A stretch of DNA of 64,000 bases from Desulfoferula mesophila (GTDB lineage: Bacteria > Desulfobacterota > Desulfarculia > Desulfarculales > Desulfarculaceae): the NCBI RefSeq assembly GCF_037076455.1, contig NZ_AP028679.1, forward strand, positions 2,123,501-2,187,500, written 5' to 3'. The translations under genes were made by a program, and so were the position numbers. Shown one piece after another: positions 25,394 to 34,202 of this stretch (position 1 is its first letter; each line of letters begins with the position of its first letter). The notes under the pieces were generated by a model that made no database searches, was not told the origin of the DNA, and saw only the letters and a list, made by a program, of their open reading frames with translations.

Positions 25394-25969
25394 CTACTGA
25401 ACCATCTTGTCGCGGTACTTGTCCAAGGTCGTCTGGGCCTTGTTTACCGCGGCCAAAACGCCCTTGGTGGACAAAGTGGCTCCCGACAGGGCGTTGATGT
25501 CGCCTACGCCCAGTTCCTTGTCCATGGGTTTGCCCTTAAAAGAGTCGGTGAAGTTCGGCTCGATTATGCGCGCGCCCAGACCGGGGGTCTCGCTGTGGCT
25601 GACGATACTGAGGCCGGTCAGCTTCTTGCTGGCCAGATCCACGCCCAGCATCACCCCGATCTCTCCGTGATAACCCGAACCCGTGGATTCGAAGGCCACC
25701 GCGAAGGTCTTGCCGTCCTTTTTGGCCGGGAAGACGATAAGGTTGACCGGCTTGCCCTTTTTGTCCTTGCCCACCGGGATGCTGAGGCGATCCTTGATGG
25801 GGTCGTTTTGGTAGCCGCTGAGCACCGCCTTGACCGCGGGCTCCTTGACGAACTTGAGCCGGCTGTACTCGATAGGCTCCTTGGTCACGTCGTGTACCAA
25901 GGCGAGCAAGAAACCGCTGACCGCGCAGATGGCGGTGAGCACCACCAGCATTTTCAGAATATCACGCAC
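25394..25969 (-). CDS. rnfG: Rnf complex flavoprotein subunit RnfG
   Basis: A 191-residue protein with one N-terminal membrane segment and a periplasm-facing FMN-binding domain. The covalent flavin site is SGATLST in the segment INALSGATLSTKGV; the threonine of SGAT would be linked to FMN by ApbE. HSETPGLGARI, another family mark, is present. It overlaps rnfD by eight bases. Confidence 0.96.
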   Translation of the reverse strand: MRDILKMLVVLTAICAVSGFLLALVHDVTKEPIEYSRLKFVKEPAVKAVLSGYQNDPIKDRLSIPVGKDKKGKPVNLIVFPAKKDGKTFAVAFESTGSGYHGEIGVMLGVDLASKKLTGLSIVSHSETPGLGARIIEPNFTDSFKGKPMDKELGVGDINALSGATLSTKGVLAAVNKAQTTLDKYRDKMVQ

Positions 25970-26966
25970 CGCTCACCACCTTTCCGATGACCTTGGGGCG
26001 GATACGGTCCAGCAGGGGAGTGACTGCGTTCATGAGCAACACTCCGTAGAAGGCGCCGTCCACCAAACCACCCCAGGTGCGTACAATGATGGTCATCAGG
26101 CCGATTCCCACCCCGAACAAGAAGGTGCCCCAGGGGGTGACCGGCGAGGTCACCGGCTCGGGCCCCAGGAAGAAGGCGGCGATCATGAAGCCGCCCGCGC
26201 CCAGGTGGAACCAGACTATGTTCATGTTGGCCCCGAACTCCTCGTAGCCCAGCTCGAGGATGCTGGGGTCGGTGTAGGCAGCCAGCAGGGCCATGCCGAT
26301 GGCGCCCAAAACGGCGCCCACGGGAATCTGCCAGGGAATGATGCGGCGGATGAGGAGATACACACCACCGACCAGCAGGGCCCAGGCGCTGGTGGAGCCG
26401 ATGAAGCCGGCCACGTTGCCCAGCCACAGGGCGCCAAGCTCGACCATTTCAAAGGTGCTGACGTCGCCCTTGAGCTGCATCAGCAGGGTCTCGGCCTCGC
26501 TCCACTCGTCGCCGGTGCCCAGGGCCTGGGGCTCCAGGAAGGCGTTCATGGACTCGGGCCAGGAGATGTACAAGGCCACCCAGGCCACCAGGACCGGGTT
26601 CATGGGGTAGGCGCCCAGGCCGCCGAAGATGCTCATGCCCAACAGCACGGTGAGGGCGCCGCCGATGATCGGCAGCCACCAGGGCGCGCCGGGGGGCAGG
26701 ATCATGCCCAGCATCAGGCCCATGCACAACACGTGCAGGTTGCTCAGGTTGGAGGGCTTCTTTTTGATCAGGCTGGCGACGAACTCGGACACCGCCGCCG
26801 AGGCCACGGTGAGCAGCACGGTGATCAAGGCGGGGAAGCCGAAGTAGTAAAGGCCCACCAACAAGGCCGGGGCCAGAGCGATGATGTACTCCAAGTACAT
26901 GGAGCGCACGCTCATGCCTCCCAGCTTGTGGGGGGAGGTGGATACGGTAAGTAGATTCTCGTTCAT
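25962..26966 (-). CDS. rnfD: Rnf complex subunit RnfD
   Basis: A 334-residue membrane protein with about nine hydrophobic segments, typical of RnfD/NqrB. FGGLGAYPMNPVLVAW and the GSTSAWALLVGGVYLL block are recognisable. The usual flavinylation sequence (S/T)GAT or SATPL is not present; the aligned segment reads AETLLMQLKGD, leaving only the threonine. Either FMN attaches to a divergent site or this subunit lacks covalent FMN. TAATG overlap with rnfC; overlaps rnfG at its end. Confidence 0.93.
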   Translation of the reverse strand: MNENLLTVSTSPHKLGGMSVRSMYLEYIIALAPALLVGLYYFGFPALITVLLTVASAAVSEFVASLIKKKPSNLSNLHVLCMGLMLGMILPPGAPWWLPIIGGALTVLLGMSIFGGLGAYPMNPVLVAWVALYISWPESMNAFLEPQALGTGDEWSEAETLLMQLKGDVSTFEMVELGALWLGNVAGFIGSTSAWALLVGGVYLLIRRIIPWQIPVGAVLGAIGMALLAAYTDPSILELGYEEFGANMNIVWFHLGAGGFMIAAFFLGPEPVTSPVTPWGTFLFGVGIGLMTIIVRTWGGLVDGAFYGVLLMNAVTPLLDRIRPKVIGKVVSGA

Positions 26967-28321
26967 TATTCCATCCTCCCGGCCAGAACTTCGGTCTTAC
27001 CGTGACGCAGGAAGTGGACCATGGGCCGCTTGGCCGGACATACGTAGGCGCAGCAGCCGCACTCGATGCAGTTCATCAAGTTCATCTCGGCCGCCTCTTC
27101 GTACATGCGGAACTCGCAGAGCTTGCCCAACTCCGAGGGTATGAGGTTCACCGGGCAGGCCGCCACGCAGCGCCCGCAGTGGATGCAGGGGTGGTCGGCG
27201 TAAGAGACCACGTTGCCCGCGCTCTGCACCAACACGCCTTCGGTGGAGCGGGTGACCGGGGTGGCCGGGTCGAAGATGGCCAGTCCCATCATGGGTCCGC
27301 CCACTATTATCTTGCCCGGGCGCGAAGGACCGCCGCCGGCGGCCTCGATCACGTCCCTGATGGGAGTGCCCAGGCGCACCCGGAAAGTCTGAGGATTTTT
27401 CACCTCGCCGGCCACGGTGAAGACCCGGTCGATCACCGGGCGTCCGCTGATGAGCACCCGGCCCACGTCCAGGGCGCTGATCAGGGGCATCAGGACCACG
27501 CCGACGTCCTTGGGCTCGCCGTAGGGCGTGGGCACCTGGCGGCCGGTGAGGGCGCTGACCAGCAGGTTGTCGGTGGCAAAGGGATAGGCCGTCTGGCTCA
27601 CCGAGGCGGTCTCCCATTCATGCTGTCCGGCCATGGCCGCCAGGGCCGAAGCGTCCCCGCCGGCCGGCAAGGCCAGGATCACCCTTTTGGCCCCGCTGAT
27701 GCGGGCCAGGGCGGCCACGCCCACGGCCAGCTCCTCGCCGACTTGGGTCAGACAGGAGAGGTTGGGACAAACCGGCGGATCGGGGTCCACCGCGTTGACG
27801 ATCAGGGTGTCAACGGGACGCACCACCGGGATGCCGGTCATATAAAGGTAGGACTGCGGCGCCATGGGCGGGCTCAGGTCCACGTGCAGGGGGCGGCCCT
27901 CCACTTGGGCCCGCACCAGGCCGGACTCGCGCAGACGCTTGAGAAGGCGGCTGGGCCGGGACGCCTTGGCCCCGGCGGGGTCGGCCAGGGCTTCGGCGGT
28001 ATCCGCCACCCAGGTGTCTGCGCCGTCGTTTTTGATGACCACGGTGGGCACCTTTTGCCCGGCCGGGTCCACCGTTTGCACGATGGATTCCACCACGCCG
28101 CTGACCGTGGCCTGGACGGCGGCCGACTCGAATTCCTCCGAGGCTCCCACCACCTGGCCGATCGCTACCTGGTCTCCCGGTTTAACCTGGGCCTCCGCCA
28201 CGGCTCCGCGGTGCTGTCTGAGAGGCAGATAGACGCGCTCCGGGGCAGGTAAGTCCACCGGGGGCGCCGCCGCCGGCGGGCGTGGAAGGCGAATGCCCTT
28301 GAACAGATTTGAAAGTTTCAT
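26966..28321 (-). CDS. rnfC: Rnf complex subunit RnfC (NAD-binding)
   Basis: A 451-residue soluble subunit. It has the N-terminal RnfC barrel-sandwich domain (VKPGDQVAIGQVVG, ATVSGVVES), the SLBB/NQR flavin-nucleotide domain (GGPMMGLAIFD) and two [4Fe-4S] sites (CIHCGRCVAACPVNL and CIECGCCAYVCPAKRP). RnfC docks NAD at the cytoplasmic face and passes electrons with RnfB. It is the first gene of the operon; the ATG at 28321 has GGAG upstream. Confidence 0.95.
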   Translation of the reverse strand: MKLSNLFKGIRLPRPPAAAPPVDLPAPERVYLPLRQHRGAVAEAQVKPGDQVAIGQVVGASEEFESAAVQATVSGVVESIVQTVDPAGQKVPTVVIKNDGADTWVADTAEALADPAGAKASRPSRLLKRLRESGLVRAQVEGRPLHVDLSPPMAPQSYLYMTGIPVVRPVDTLIVNAVDPDPPVCPNLSCLTQVGEELAVGVAALARISGAKRVILALPAGGDASALAAMAGQHEWETASVSQTAYPFATDNLLVSALTGRQVPTPYGEPKDVGVVLMPLISALDVGRVLISGRPVIDRVFTVAGEVKNPQTFRVRLGTPIRDVIEAAGGGPSRPGKIIVGGPMMGLAIFDPATPVTRSTEGVLVQSAGNVVSYADHPCIHCGRCVAACPVNLIPSELGKLCEFRMYEEAAEMNLMNCIECGCCAYVCPAKRPMVHFLRHGKTEVLAGRME

Positions 28322-28502
28322 CCCAACGAACTCCAGTTCAGGCGCTCAGATGCTAGGCTTGCAGCCTGCGTTTATGGCTAATTTTAGTGAATAAAGCCAC
28401 AAGGTAGGCCTAAAAATTAACCGGCAGGGGGAGTCTATTCTCCTGTCCGAGCCGGGTATTTGTCCAGGGAGTACGACCATTTGCCTTGATTATCCCTGCG
28501 TA

Positions 28503-28527
28503 GGCCCGAGTAGCCACCGCTCGGGCC
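28503..28527 (-). terminator. Possible terminator hairpin after the kinase gene
   Basis: Perfect 8-base arms GGCCCGAG / CTCGGGCC with a nine-base loop, no T-run. It lies between the kinase stop (28574) and rnfC, and could be a factor-dependent terminator. Confidence 0.35.
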
Positions 28528-28573
28528 AAAATATTATTCATAGTTGAAGGTCATGTCAACCGATATCGGGCTG

Positions 28574-29683
28574 TTAGCTTTTTTGGCAGGGCAGGGTGAC
28601 CGTGAAGGTGGCGCCCTGTCCCACTTGGGAAGCGACCTTTATGTCTCCGCCGTGGGCCCTGACCACCTTCAGGGAAATGGCCAGGCCGAGCCCCGTGCCT
28701 GGTTTTTCCTTTATGTCCTTGCGGCGCGACCGGTAAAATTCGTCGAAAATATAGGCGGCCTCCTGGGAAGAAACCCCCGGTCCCTGGTCGCTGATGCTCA
28801 GCTCCACCACCTCGCCGCGCTTGCGGCCTTTTATAATGATGTCGCCTCCGGCACGGTTGTATTTAACCGCATTGCTGACGAGGTTGTACAGCGCCTCCAA
28901 GAGGCTTTCCCGGTCCACCTTCAAGGTACAGTTGCCGTCCCTGGTATGGGTTTTGAGGTGTTGGCCCGCCGCGGTGACGTCGGCCTCGGCCCGGCGCACC
29001 AGATCTCCCATCAGCCCGCCCAACTCCGCCACGCTCTTGCGGCTGTCGATGCCGTCTTGATCCAGGCGGCTCATGGCCAGCCAGGTGTTCAGGGTGCGGG
29101 CCAACAAGTCCAGGCGATACACCGCCCGGTCGATGAATCCCTGGTAGGGTCCGGGCAGGGGCCCCAGGGCCTGGGTGGCGGGAACCTCCAGAAGTTGGCG
29201 CACCGCGGCCAGGGGGGAGCGCATCTGGTGGGAGACCAGGGTTATGAAGTTGGCCTGCATCAGCGCCTTTTCGGCCCTGAGCCGCTCCGCCTCCAAAATC
29301 AGCCAGCGGTGTTCCAGGCCTCGCTCCACCGTCAGCTTCATCTCGTCGGGGGCAAAGGGCTTGGCCAAAAAGTCGTAGGCCCCTTGTTTCATGGCCTCCA
29401 CCGCGTTTTGCAGGGTGGCATGGCCGGTGACCATTATGCAAATGATGGAAGGATGGTGGGCGTGCACCCATTCCAGCACCTCGAGGCCGTCCATGCCCGG
29501 CATCTGGATGTCCAAAAGGATCAGGTCGGGCGGATCCTGGGCGATGGCCTCCAGACCCGCCTCGCCGCTTTCGGCCAGACTTACCCGATAGCCCCAGCGG
29601 TTGAAAAGCAACTCCACCGTTTCGCGGGCGACATGGTCATCGTCCACGCACAAGATGTGCGGCACCTGATGGTGGGTGCTCAT
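28574..29683 (-). CDS. Hybrid signalling protein: receiver then histidine kinase
   Basis: A 369-residue protein in unusual order: N-terminal REC domain (residues ~8-125; phospho-acceptor Asp in LILLDIQMPGMDG, KP in FLAKPF), a linker helix, HisKA with the phospho-histidine in LVSHQMRSPLAAV, and a C-terminal HATPase with NLVSNAVKYNRAGG, DQGPGVS, and GTGLGLAIS. It has no membrane segment, so it senses inside the cell or is driven by another kinase. It lies 11 bases downstream of a lone response regulator. The target genes are unknown; neighbours are rnf and ior. Confidence 0.92.
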   Translation of the reverse strand: MSTHHQVPHILCVDDDHVARETVELLFNRWGYRVSLAESGEAGLEAIAQDPPDLILLDIQMPGMDGLEVLEWVHAHHPSIICIMVTGHATLQNAVEAMKQGAYDFLAKPFAPDEMKLTVERGLEHRWLILEAERLRAEKALMQANFITLVSHQMRSPLAAVRQLLEVPATQALGPLPGPYQGFIDRAVYRLDLLARTLNTWLAMSRLDQDGIDSRKSVAELGGLMGDLVRRAEADVTAAGQHLKTHTRDGNCTLKVDRESLLEALYNLVSNAVKYNRAGGDIIIKGRKRGEVVELSISDQGPGVSSQEAAYIFDEFYRSRRKDIKEKPGTGLGLAISLKVVRAHGGDIKVASQVGQGATFTVTLPCQKS

Positions 29684-29694
29684 GCCGGCCCAGC

Positions 29695-30087
29695 CTATGC
29701 TTCAAGCAGCTTATTAACTTTTTCGCGCAACAGCTCGGCAGTAAAGGGCTTATCCAGGAACTCGTCACCATGGGCAATGCGGGCCTCGGTCGGAATGTCA
29801 AAGCGCTCTCCGGTGATCTGCTTCACGGCGGAGCACATCAGCACGGGAATGTCGCGGTAGTCGATGTATTCGGGTGTGGCCCGCAGGGTGGTGATGACCG
29901 AAAAGCCCTCGTAGATGGAATCCATCATGATGTCCAGGACGATCAGGTCCGGGTCTTCGGCCTTGACCATTTCCAGACCGGCCTTGCCGTCGCTGGCAAT
30001 GAGGACTGCATGGCCGGCGGCTTCCAGGATGGCGGAGGTTGCGGTGCGGAAATCGTCGTCATCGTCGATGATAAGAATTTTGGCCAT
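29695..30087 (-). CDS. Single-domain response regulator
   Basis: A 130-residue REC protein with acidic pocket IIDDDDDF, phospho-acceptor in LIVLDIMMD, and the conserved Lys in FLDKPF. It has an insert around SIYEGFSVITTL and no output domain, so it would act by docking, like CheY or a phosphorelay carrier. The start ATG 30087 follows AGGGG; a longer reading to 30126 is unsupported. It forms a two-gene unit with the REC-kinase. Confidence 0.92.
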   Translation of the reverse strand: MAKILIIDDDDDFRTATSAILEAAGHAVLIASDGKAGLEMVKAEDPDLIVLDIMMDSIYEGFSVITTLRATPEYIDYRDIPVLMCSAVKQITGERFDIPTEARIAHGDEFLDKPFTAELLREKVNKLLEA

Positions 30088-30231
30088 TTTTTCCCCTGGC
30101 TGAAATTGAGGTTGATAAGAATGCAACGATGTGGACTCTGACCTTAAACTAGGGGCTATTATAAGTCAATCCTGCCCATAGGCATTAGCAAATTAAAGGT
30201 CTGATGCGACTCAGAACTTTCACAGACGGCT

Positions 30232-30294
30232 CTATTGTGGTAAATGGCATTTATCCTTGACATCTGGGGAGAGAGACGTCTAAATTCACAATAG
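30232..30294. promoter_or_regulatory. Inverted operator-like pair CTATTGTG / CACAATAG
   Basis: CTATTGTG at 30232-30239 and its exact complement CACAATAG at 30287-30294 bracket the iorA promoter, 47 bases apart. The extended copies read CTATTGTGGTAAATGG and CTATTGTGAATTTAGA. Regulator unknown. Confidence 0.45.
30257..30286 (+). promoter_or_regulatory. Sigma-70-type promoter for iorAB
   Basis: TTGACA, 18-base spacer, TAAATT. The predicted start, near 30293, gives a 135-base leader before the iorA ATG. Confidence 0.7.
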
Positions 30295-30427
30295 TCATTT
30301 TGTAGCTAATTTGTAACTACCAAGCGCTGCGCCGATTTGCCTACGCCTCAAACAAGGTCACCTCTCTAAGGGCAGCCGGCTGGGGACGCGCTAAACCATC
30401 CACAATATTGGCCGGAGATGTGAAAGC

Positions 30428-32332
30428 ATGGATGTACTGCTGAGTCCTTCTGGCGGGAAAGAGCACCTGCTCTTGGGCAACGAGGCAATCGTGCGCGGAG
30501 CCCTGGAAGCGGGTATGGCCTTTGCCACCTGTTACCCGGGCACGCCTTCCTCGGAGGTGCCCGACACCCTTTACCGCCTCAGGAAGCAGTTTCCCAACAA
30601 GGTGAAGTATTATTTTGAATACTCCACCAACGAGAAAGTGGCCCTGGAGTGCGCTGCCGGCGCGGCGGCCAGCGGAGTGCGCACCCTGTGCACCATGAAA
30701 CACGTCGGCGTCAACGTGGCGGCCGATCCCCTTATGACCCTGGCCTACGTGGGGGTCAACGCGGGCATGGTCATCCTCACCGCCGACGACCCCTCGTTGT
30801 TTTCCAGCCAGAACGAGCAGGACAACCGCTTTTACGCCCGTCTGAGCGGTCTGCCCATGCTGGAGCCTTCGGGCCCGGTCGAGGCCAAGGAAATGACCGC
30901 CTACGGCTTCGAGCTTAGCGAAGAGCTGGGCAGCCCAGTGATGCTAAGGACCACCACCCGGGTGAACCACGCCCGCGAGGCGGTGCCTTTCGCCAAGCTG
31001 GGCAAGGTCAAAAAGACCTCCAAGTTCCAGAAAGACCCCATGCGCTTCGTAACCGTGCCCGCGGTGAGCCGCAACCTGCACCTGCGCCTGCTCAACATCT
31101 ACAAGCAGGCCCAGGCCATAAGTGAGGCCAGCCCCTACAACCAGATTATGGGCCGGGGCAAGCTGGGAGTGATCAGCAGCGGGGTGGCGGCCAACTACGT
31201 GATGGATGCGGTGGAGGACCTGGGCGCCAAGAGCAAGATCAAGGTGCTCAAGCTGGGCTTCACCTATCCCTTGCCCGAGAAGAAGATTGTCCGCTTCCTC
31301 AAAAGCGTGGAAAAGGTTCTGATCGTCGAGGAGTTGGAGCCCATCCTGGAGCAGGCGGTACGGGCCTTGGCCCAGGAAAAGGGCATCGCCGTGGAGATCG
31401 TGGGCAAGGAGCCCGGCAAGATCCCGGCCAAGAGCGTGGACATCGAAGCGCCGGGCTTCTTCAGCCGGGCCTTCGAGTACAATCCCCGCCTGGTGCGCGA
31501 GGTGATGGCCAAGACCTTCGGCCTGGCTTTTGAAGAGCCCGCCGAACTGAGCCTGGCCGGCATGCCCGCCCCTCCGGGGCGGCCGCCCAACCTCTGCCCC
31601 GGCTGCCCTCACCGGGCCACCTATTTCGCGGTGAAGGAAGTGGCCGGCGATCAAGCCGTCTACGCCTCCGACATCGGCTGTTACACCCTGGGGGTGCTGC
31701 CGCCCATCAAGGCGGCCGACTTCCTCGTCTGCATGGGCAGTTCAGTTTCCAGCGCCGGAGGCATCTCCCGGGCCACCGGTCAGAAGGTGGTGGGCTTCAT
31801 CGGAGACAGCACCTTCTTCCACAGCGGCATCACCGGCCTGGTCAACGCGGTGCACAACAACCACAATTTCACTTTGGTAGTCCTGGACAACGGCACCACG
31901 GCCATGACCGGCCACCAGCCCCATCCGGGCGTCAATACCGAGGCCATCGGCGACCCCACCACCCACATCGACCTGGAGCCCCTGATCAAGGGCCTGGGTG
32001 TGCAGCACGTGGTGACCATCAAGCCCTTCAAGGTGCGCGCCGCCAAGAAGGCCATCGAGGAGGCCATCGCCTACCAGGGCGTGAGCGTGGTCATCAGCCA
32101 GGAGCTGTGCCCCTTGTTCGCCCGCCGGGTGGCTCCGCCAACCAAACGCGTGTTCCAGGTGAGCACCGACAAGTGCAAGGGCCACATGGACTGCATCAAG
32201 AAGGTGGCTTGCCCTGCCATGTACGTGGAAAACGGCCAGGCCAAGATCAATCCCTTGCAGTGTATCGGCTGCGCCCTGTGCGCCCAGATTTGTCCCGAGA
32301 ACGCCATCCTGCCGTTGAAGGCCGAAGGGTAA
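30428..32332 (+). CDS. iorA: Indolepyruvate ferredoxin oxidoreductase, alpha subunit
   Basis: A 634-residue protein. It has the pyruvate-ferredoxin oxidoreductase-like N-terminal domain (GNEAIVRGALEAG, CYPGTPSSEV), the middle domain and the TPP domain with GDSTFFHSGITGLVNA and VLDNGTTAMTGHQPHPG. The C-terminal end has two [4Fe-4S] motifs (C-x-K/GHMDCIKK..CP and CIGCALCAQICP). With IorB it oxidises aryl 2-oxoacids (from aromatic amino acids) to aryl-acetyl-CoA and reduces ferredoxin, which Rnf could use. The ATG at 30428 follows GGAG. Confidence 0.96.
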   Translation: MDVLLSPSGGKEHLLLGNEAIVRGALEAGMAFATCYPGTPSSEVPDTLYRLRKQFPNKVKYYFEYSTNEKVALECAAGAAASGVRTLCTMKHVGVNVAADPLMTLAYVGVNAGMVILTADDPSLFSSQNEQDNRFYARLSGLPMLEPSGPVEAKEMTAYGFELSEELGSPVMLRTTTRVNHAREAVPFAKLGKVKKTSKFQKDPMRFVTVPAVSRNLHLRLLNIYKQAQAISEASPYNQIMGRGKLGVISSGVAANYVMDAVEDLGAKSKIKVLKLGFTYPLPEKKIVRFLKSVEKVLIVEELEPILEQAVRALAQEKGIAVEIVGKEPGKIPAKSVDIEAPGFFSRAFEYNPRLVREVMAKTFGLAFEEPAELSLAGMPAPPGRPPNLCPGCPHRATYFAVKEVAGDQAVYASDIGCYTLGVLPPIKAADFLVCMGSSVSSAGGISRATGQKVVGFIGDSTFFHSGITGLVNAVHNNHNFTLVVLDNGTTAMTGHQPHPGVNTEAIGDPTTHIDLEPLIKGLGVQHVVTIKPFKVRAAKKAIEEAIAYQGVSVVISQELCPLFARRVAPPTKRVFQVSTDKCKGHMDCIKKVACPAMYVENGQAKINPLQCIGCALCAQICPENAILPLKAEG

Positions 32333-32342
32333 GGAGGAAATC

Positions 32343-32930
32343 ATGAGCACCCAACGCATAGTATTCGTGGGCGTGGGCGGCCAGGGTAACCTCTTGGCCA
32401 GCAACCTTCTGGGGCAGGCGGCCTTGGCCGCGGGCCAGCACGTGGTGGTCAGCGAGATCCACGGCATGGCCCAGCGCGGCGGTGTGGTGGAGTCGGCGGT
32501 GATCCTGGGCGACGCCACCAGCCCCATCGTGTCCAACGGCGAGGCCGACGTCCTGGTCTCCTTCGAGCCGGTGGAGGCCCTGCGCCTGTTGAACAAGGTC
32601 AACAAGGACTCCCTGGTCATCACCAACACCCGGCCTTTGCCTCCGTTCACCGTGGCCATCGGCGCGGCGCCTTATCCCGCGCCCGAGGATTCGGTGGTCT
32701 ATCTCAAGAAAAAGTTGGCCAAGGTCATCGCCTTTGACGGCCAGTCCCTGGCCGAGGAGGCCAAGAACCCGCTGAGCCTGAACATGGTCATGCTGGGCGC
32801 GCTGTTCGGCGCGGTCAAGCTGCCCATCGACGTCAAGACCATGAAAAAGGTCATCCGCTCCCAGACCAAGAAGCGCTTCGCCGCTTCTAACGTCAAGGCC
32901 TTTGACCTGGGGTTCAAGGCCGCGGCCTAG
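32343..32930 (+). CDS. iorB: Indolepyruvate ferredoxin oxidoreductase, beta subunit
   Basis: A 195-residue subunit of the pyruvate/ketoisovalerate oxidoreductase gamma type. GVGGQGNLLASNLLGQAAL, SEIHGMAQRGGVVES and a Rossmann-like body are present. It is 10 bases downstream of iorA with an AAGGAGG Shine-Dalgarno sequence. It provides the second half of the active enzyme with IorA. A strong terminator follows. Confidence 0.96.
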   Translation: MSTQRIVFVGVGGQGNLLASNLLGQAALAAGQHVVVSEIHGMAQRGGVVESAVILGDATSPIVSNGEADVLVSFEPVEALRLLNKVNKDSLVITNTRPLPPFTVAIGAAPYPAPEDSVVYLKKKLAKVIAFDGQSLAEEAKNPLSLNMVMLGALFGAVKLPIDVKTMKKVIRSQTKKRFAASNVKAFDLGFKAAA

Positions 32931-32956
32931 CAACCAGGCGAGCTAAAAAATGAGAG

Positions 32957-32983
32957 GGAGCCCCTTCGGGGGCTCCTTTTTTT
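32957..32983 (+). terminator. Intrinsic terminator after iorB
   Basis: Stem GGAGCCCC / GGGGCTCC closed by a UUCG tetraloop and followed by seven T. Confidence 0.92.
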
Positions 32984-33091
32984 ATGGGCCAATGCAAGAC
33001 CCCGCCCCCGGCCGCGCGGTAAAATCAAACAGGAGAAGGTTGCCAGGCAAACCAGTTAAGCGAGGCCGGCCAAGTTGGGAGGAGCAGGGCG

Positions 33092-34057
33092 ATGAACAAG
33101 CAGGGCGAAGGCAGGGCTGGAGCCCCCAAGGTGGGCTTGGCCCTGGGAAGCGGCTCGTCCCGGGGATGGGCCCACATCGGGGTGATCCGGGCCCTGGCCG
33201 AGGCGGGCGTGGAAATAAGCTGCATCGCGGGCACCAGCATAGGCGCCCTGGTGGGGGCCGGGTTCGCCCTGGATAAAATGGACGTCCTGGAGGAGTTCGC
33301 CCGCCAACTGGACTGGAAGCAGATCGTGTCGTTCTTGGACGTGGTCTTTCCCCGCTCCGGCCTTTTCGACGGCGGCAAGATCACGGAGTTTTTCCGCGGC
33401 CACGTGCACGAAGTCAACATACAGGATCTGCCCCTGCCGTACTGTGCCGTGGCCACCGACCTGGCTACCGGCGACGAGGTGGTTTTCAGCCAGGGGGACC
33501 TGGTCGAGGCCATACGGGCCAGCGTATCGATCCCGGGCGTGTTCACCCCGGCCAGGCGCGACGGGGCCTTTCTGGTGGATGGCGGCCTGGTCAACCCCGT
33601 GCCGGTGAGCGTCGCGCGCCGGATGGGGGCGGATTACGTCATCGCCGTGGACCTGAACCATGGCCGGATCGATAAATCCGGGAACGGCGCAATGACGGAC
33701 AATGACTCCTCGGCCAAGCACGGAGAGGAAGATCTCAAGCGGAAAATTACCCAGGAGTTGGCCGACCGGTTCAGCCAATTGAGCTCGCCATCCCTGTCTC
33801 AGATAGGCAAGTGGATAAGCAAGGAGCCCACCCCCAATATCATCGAGGTCCTGACCACCTCCATCAACATCATGGCGGCTCAGATCACCGAAATTAACCT
33901 GAAGCGCGATCCGCCGGATTTATTGATCAGGCCTCGGCTGGGCCACCTGCGTCTCATGGAGTTCCACCGCGCCGAGGAGGCCATAGAGGAGGGCTACCGG
34001 GAGACCGTGCGCCGGCTTGCGCAGGCCCACCCCCCCGCCACGGGCCGCGCCAGGTAA
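33092..34057 (+). CDS. Patatin-like phospholipase (RssA-type)
   Basis: A 321-residue protein. The patatin domain covers residues ~12-215: oxyanion loop GSGSSRGWAH, nucleophile Ser in GTSIGAL, and the catalytic Asp in DGG. The C-terminal region (ITQELADRFSQL, IIEVLTTSINIMA and a final basic stretch) is alpha-helical. Such proteins are serine esterases or phospholipases, cytoplasmic or membrane-associated. GGGAGGAG precedes ATG 33092. It stands alone after the ior terminator. Confidence 0.9.
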   Translation: MNKQGEGRAGAPKVGLALGSGSSRGWAHIGVIRALAEAGVEISCIAGTSIGALVGAGFALDKMDVLEEFARQLDWKQIVSFLDVVFPRSGLFDGGKITEFFRGHVHEVNIQDLPLPYCAVATDLATGDEVVFSQGDLVEAIRASVSIPGVFTPARRDGAFLVDGGLVNPVPVSVARRMGADYVIAVDLNHGRIDKSGNGAMTDNDSSAKHGEEDLKRKITQELADRFSQLSSPSLSQIGKWISKEPTPNIIEVLTTSINIMAAQITEINLKRDPPDLLIRPRLGHLRLMEFHRAEEAIEEGYRETVRRLAQAHPPATGRAR

Positions 34058-34202
34058 CTCCGGCCCCACCACCATGCCGGTGAGCTAGGATTCCCGCACC
34101 TGAGCCTTGTCTCCATTACGGCCGGAGCGGCAAGTTGCGGCCCTCGCAACGTGGCGGCCGGGGTTAATGGCCGGTCGGGGTAGTTTGGGATTGATCGAAG
34201 AG
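34058..34202. other. Untranslated stretch between patatin and the TSUP leader
   Basis: GC-rich with no credible ORF. I see no convincing terminator or repeat here. It leads into the promoter and leader of the TSUP gene. Confidence 0.4.

Larger units (their letters stand above)
30088..30427. promoter_or_regulatory. 340-base AT-richer divergent regulatory region
   Basis: No gene is seen between the response regulator and iorA. It holds a TATAAT on the minus strand (30158-30163) for the two-component genes, a strong plus-strand promoter for iorA, and an inverted pair of 8-base sites around it. From 30293 to 30427 there is a leader of about 135 bases in which I see no clear structure. Confidence 0.6.
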
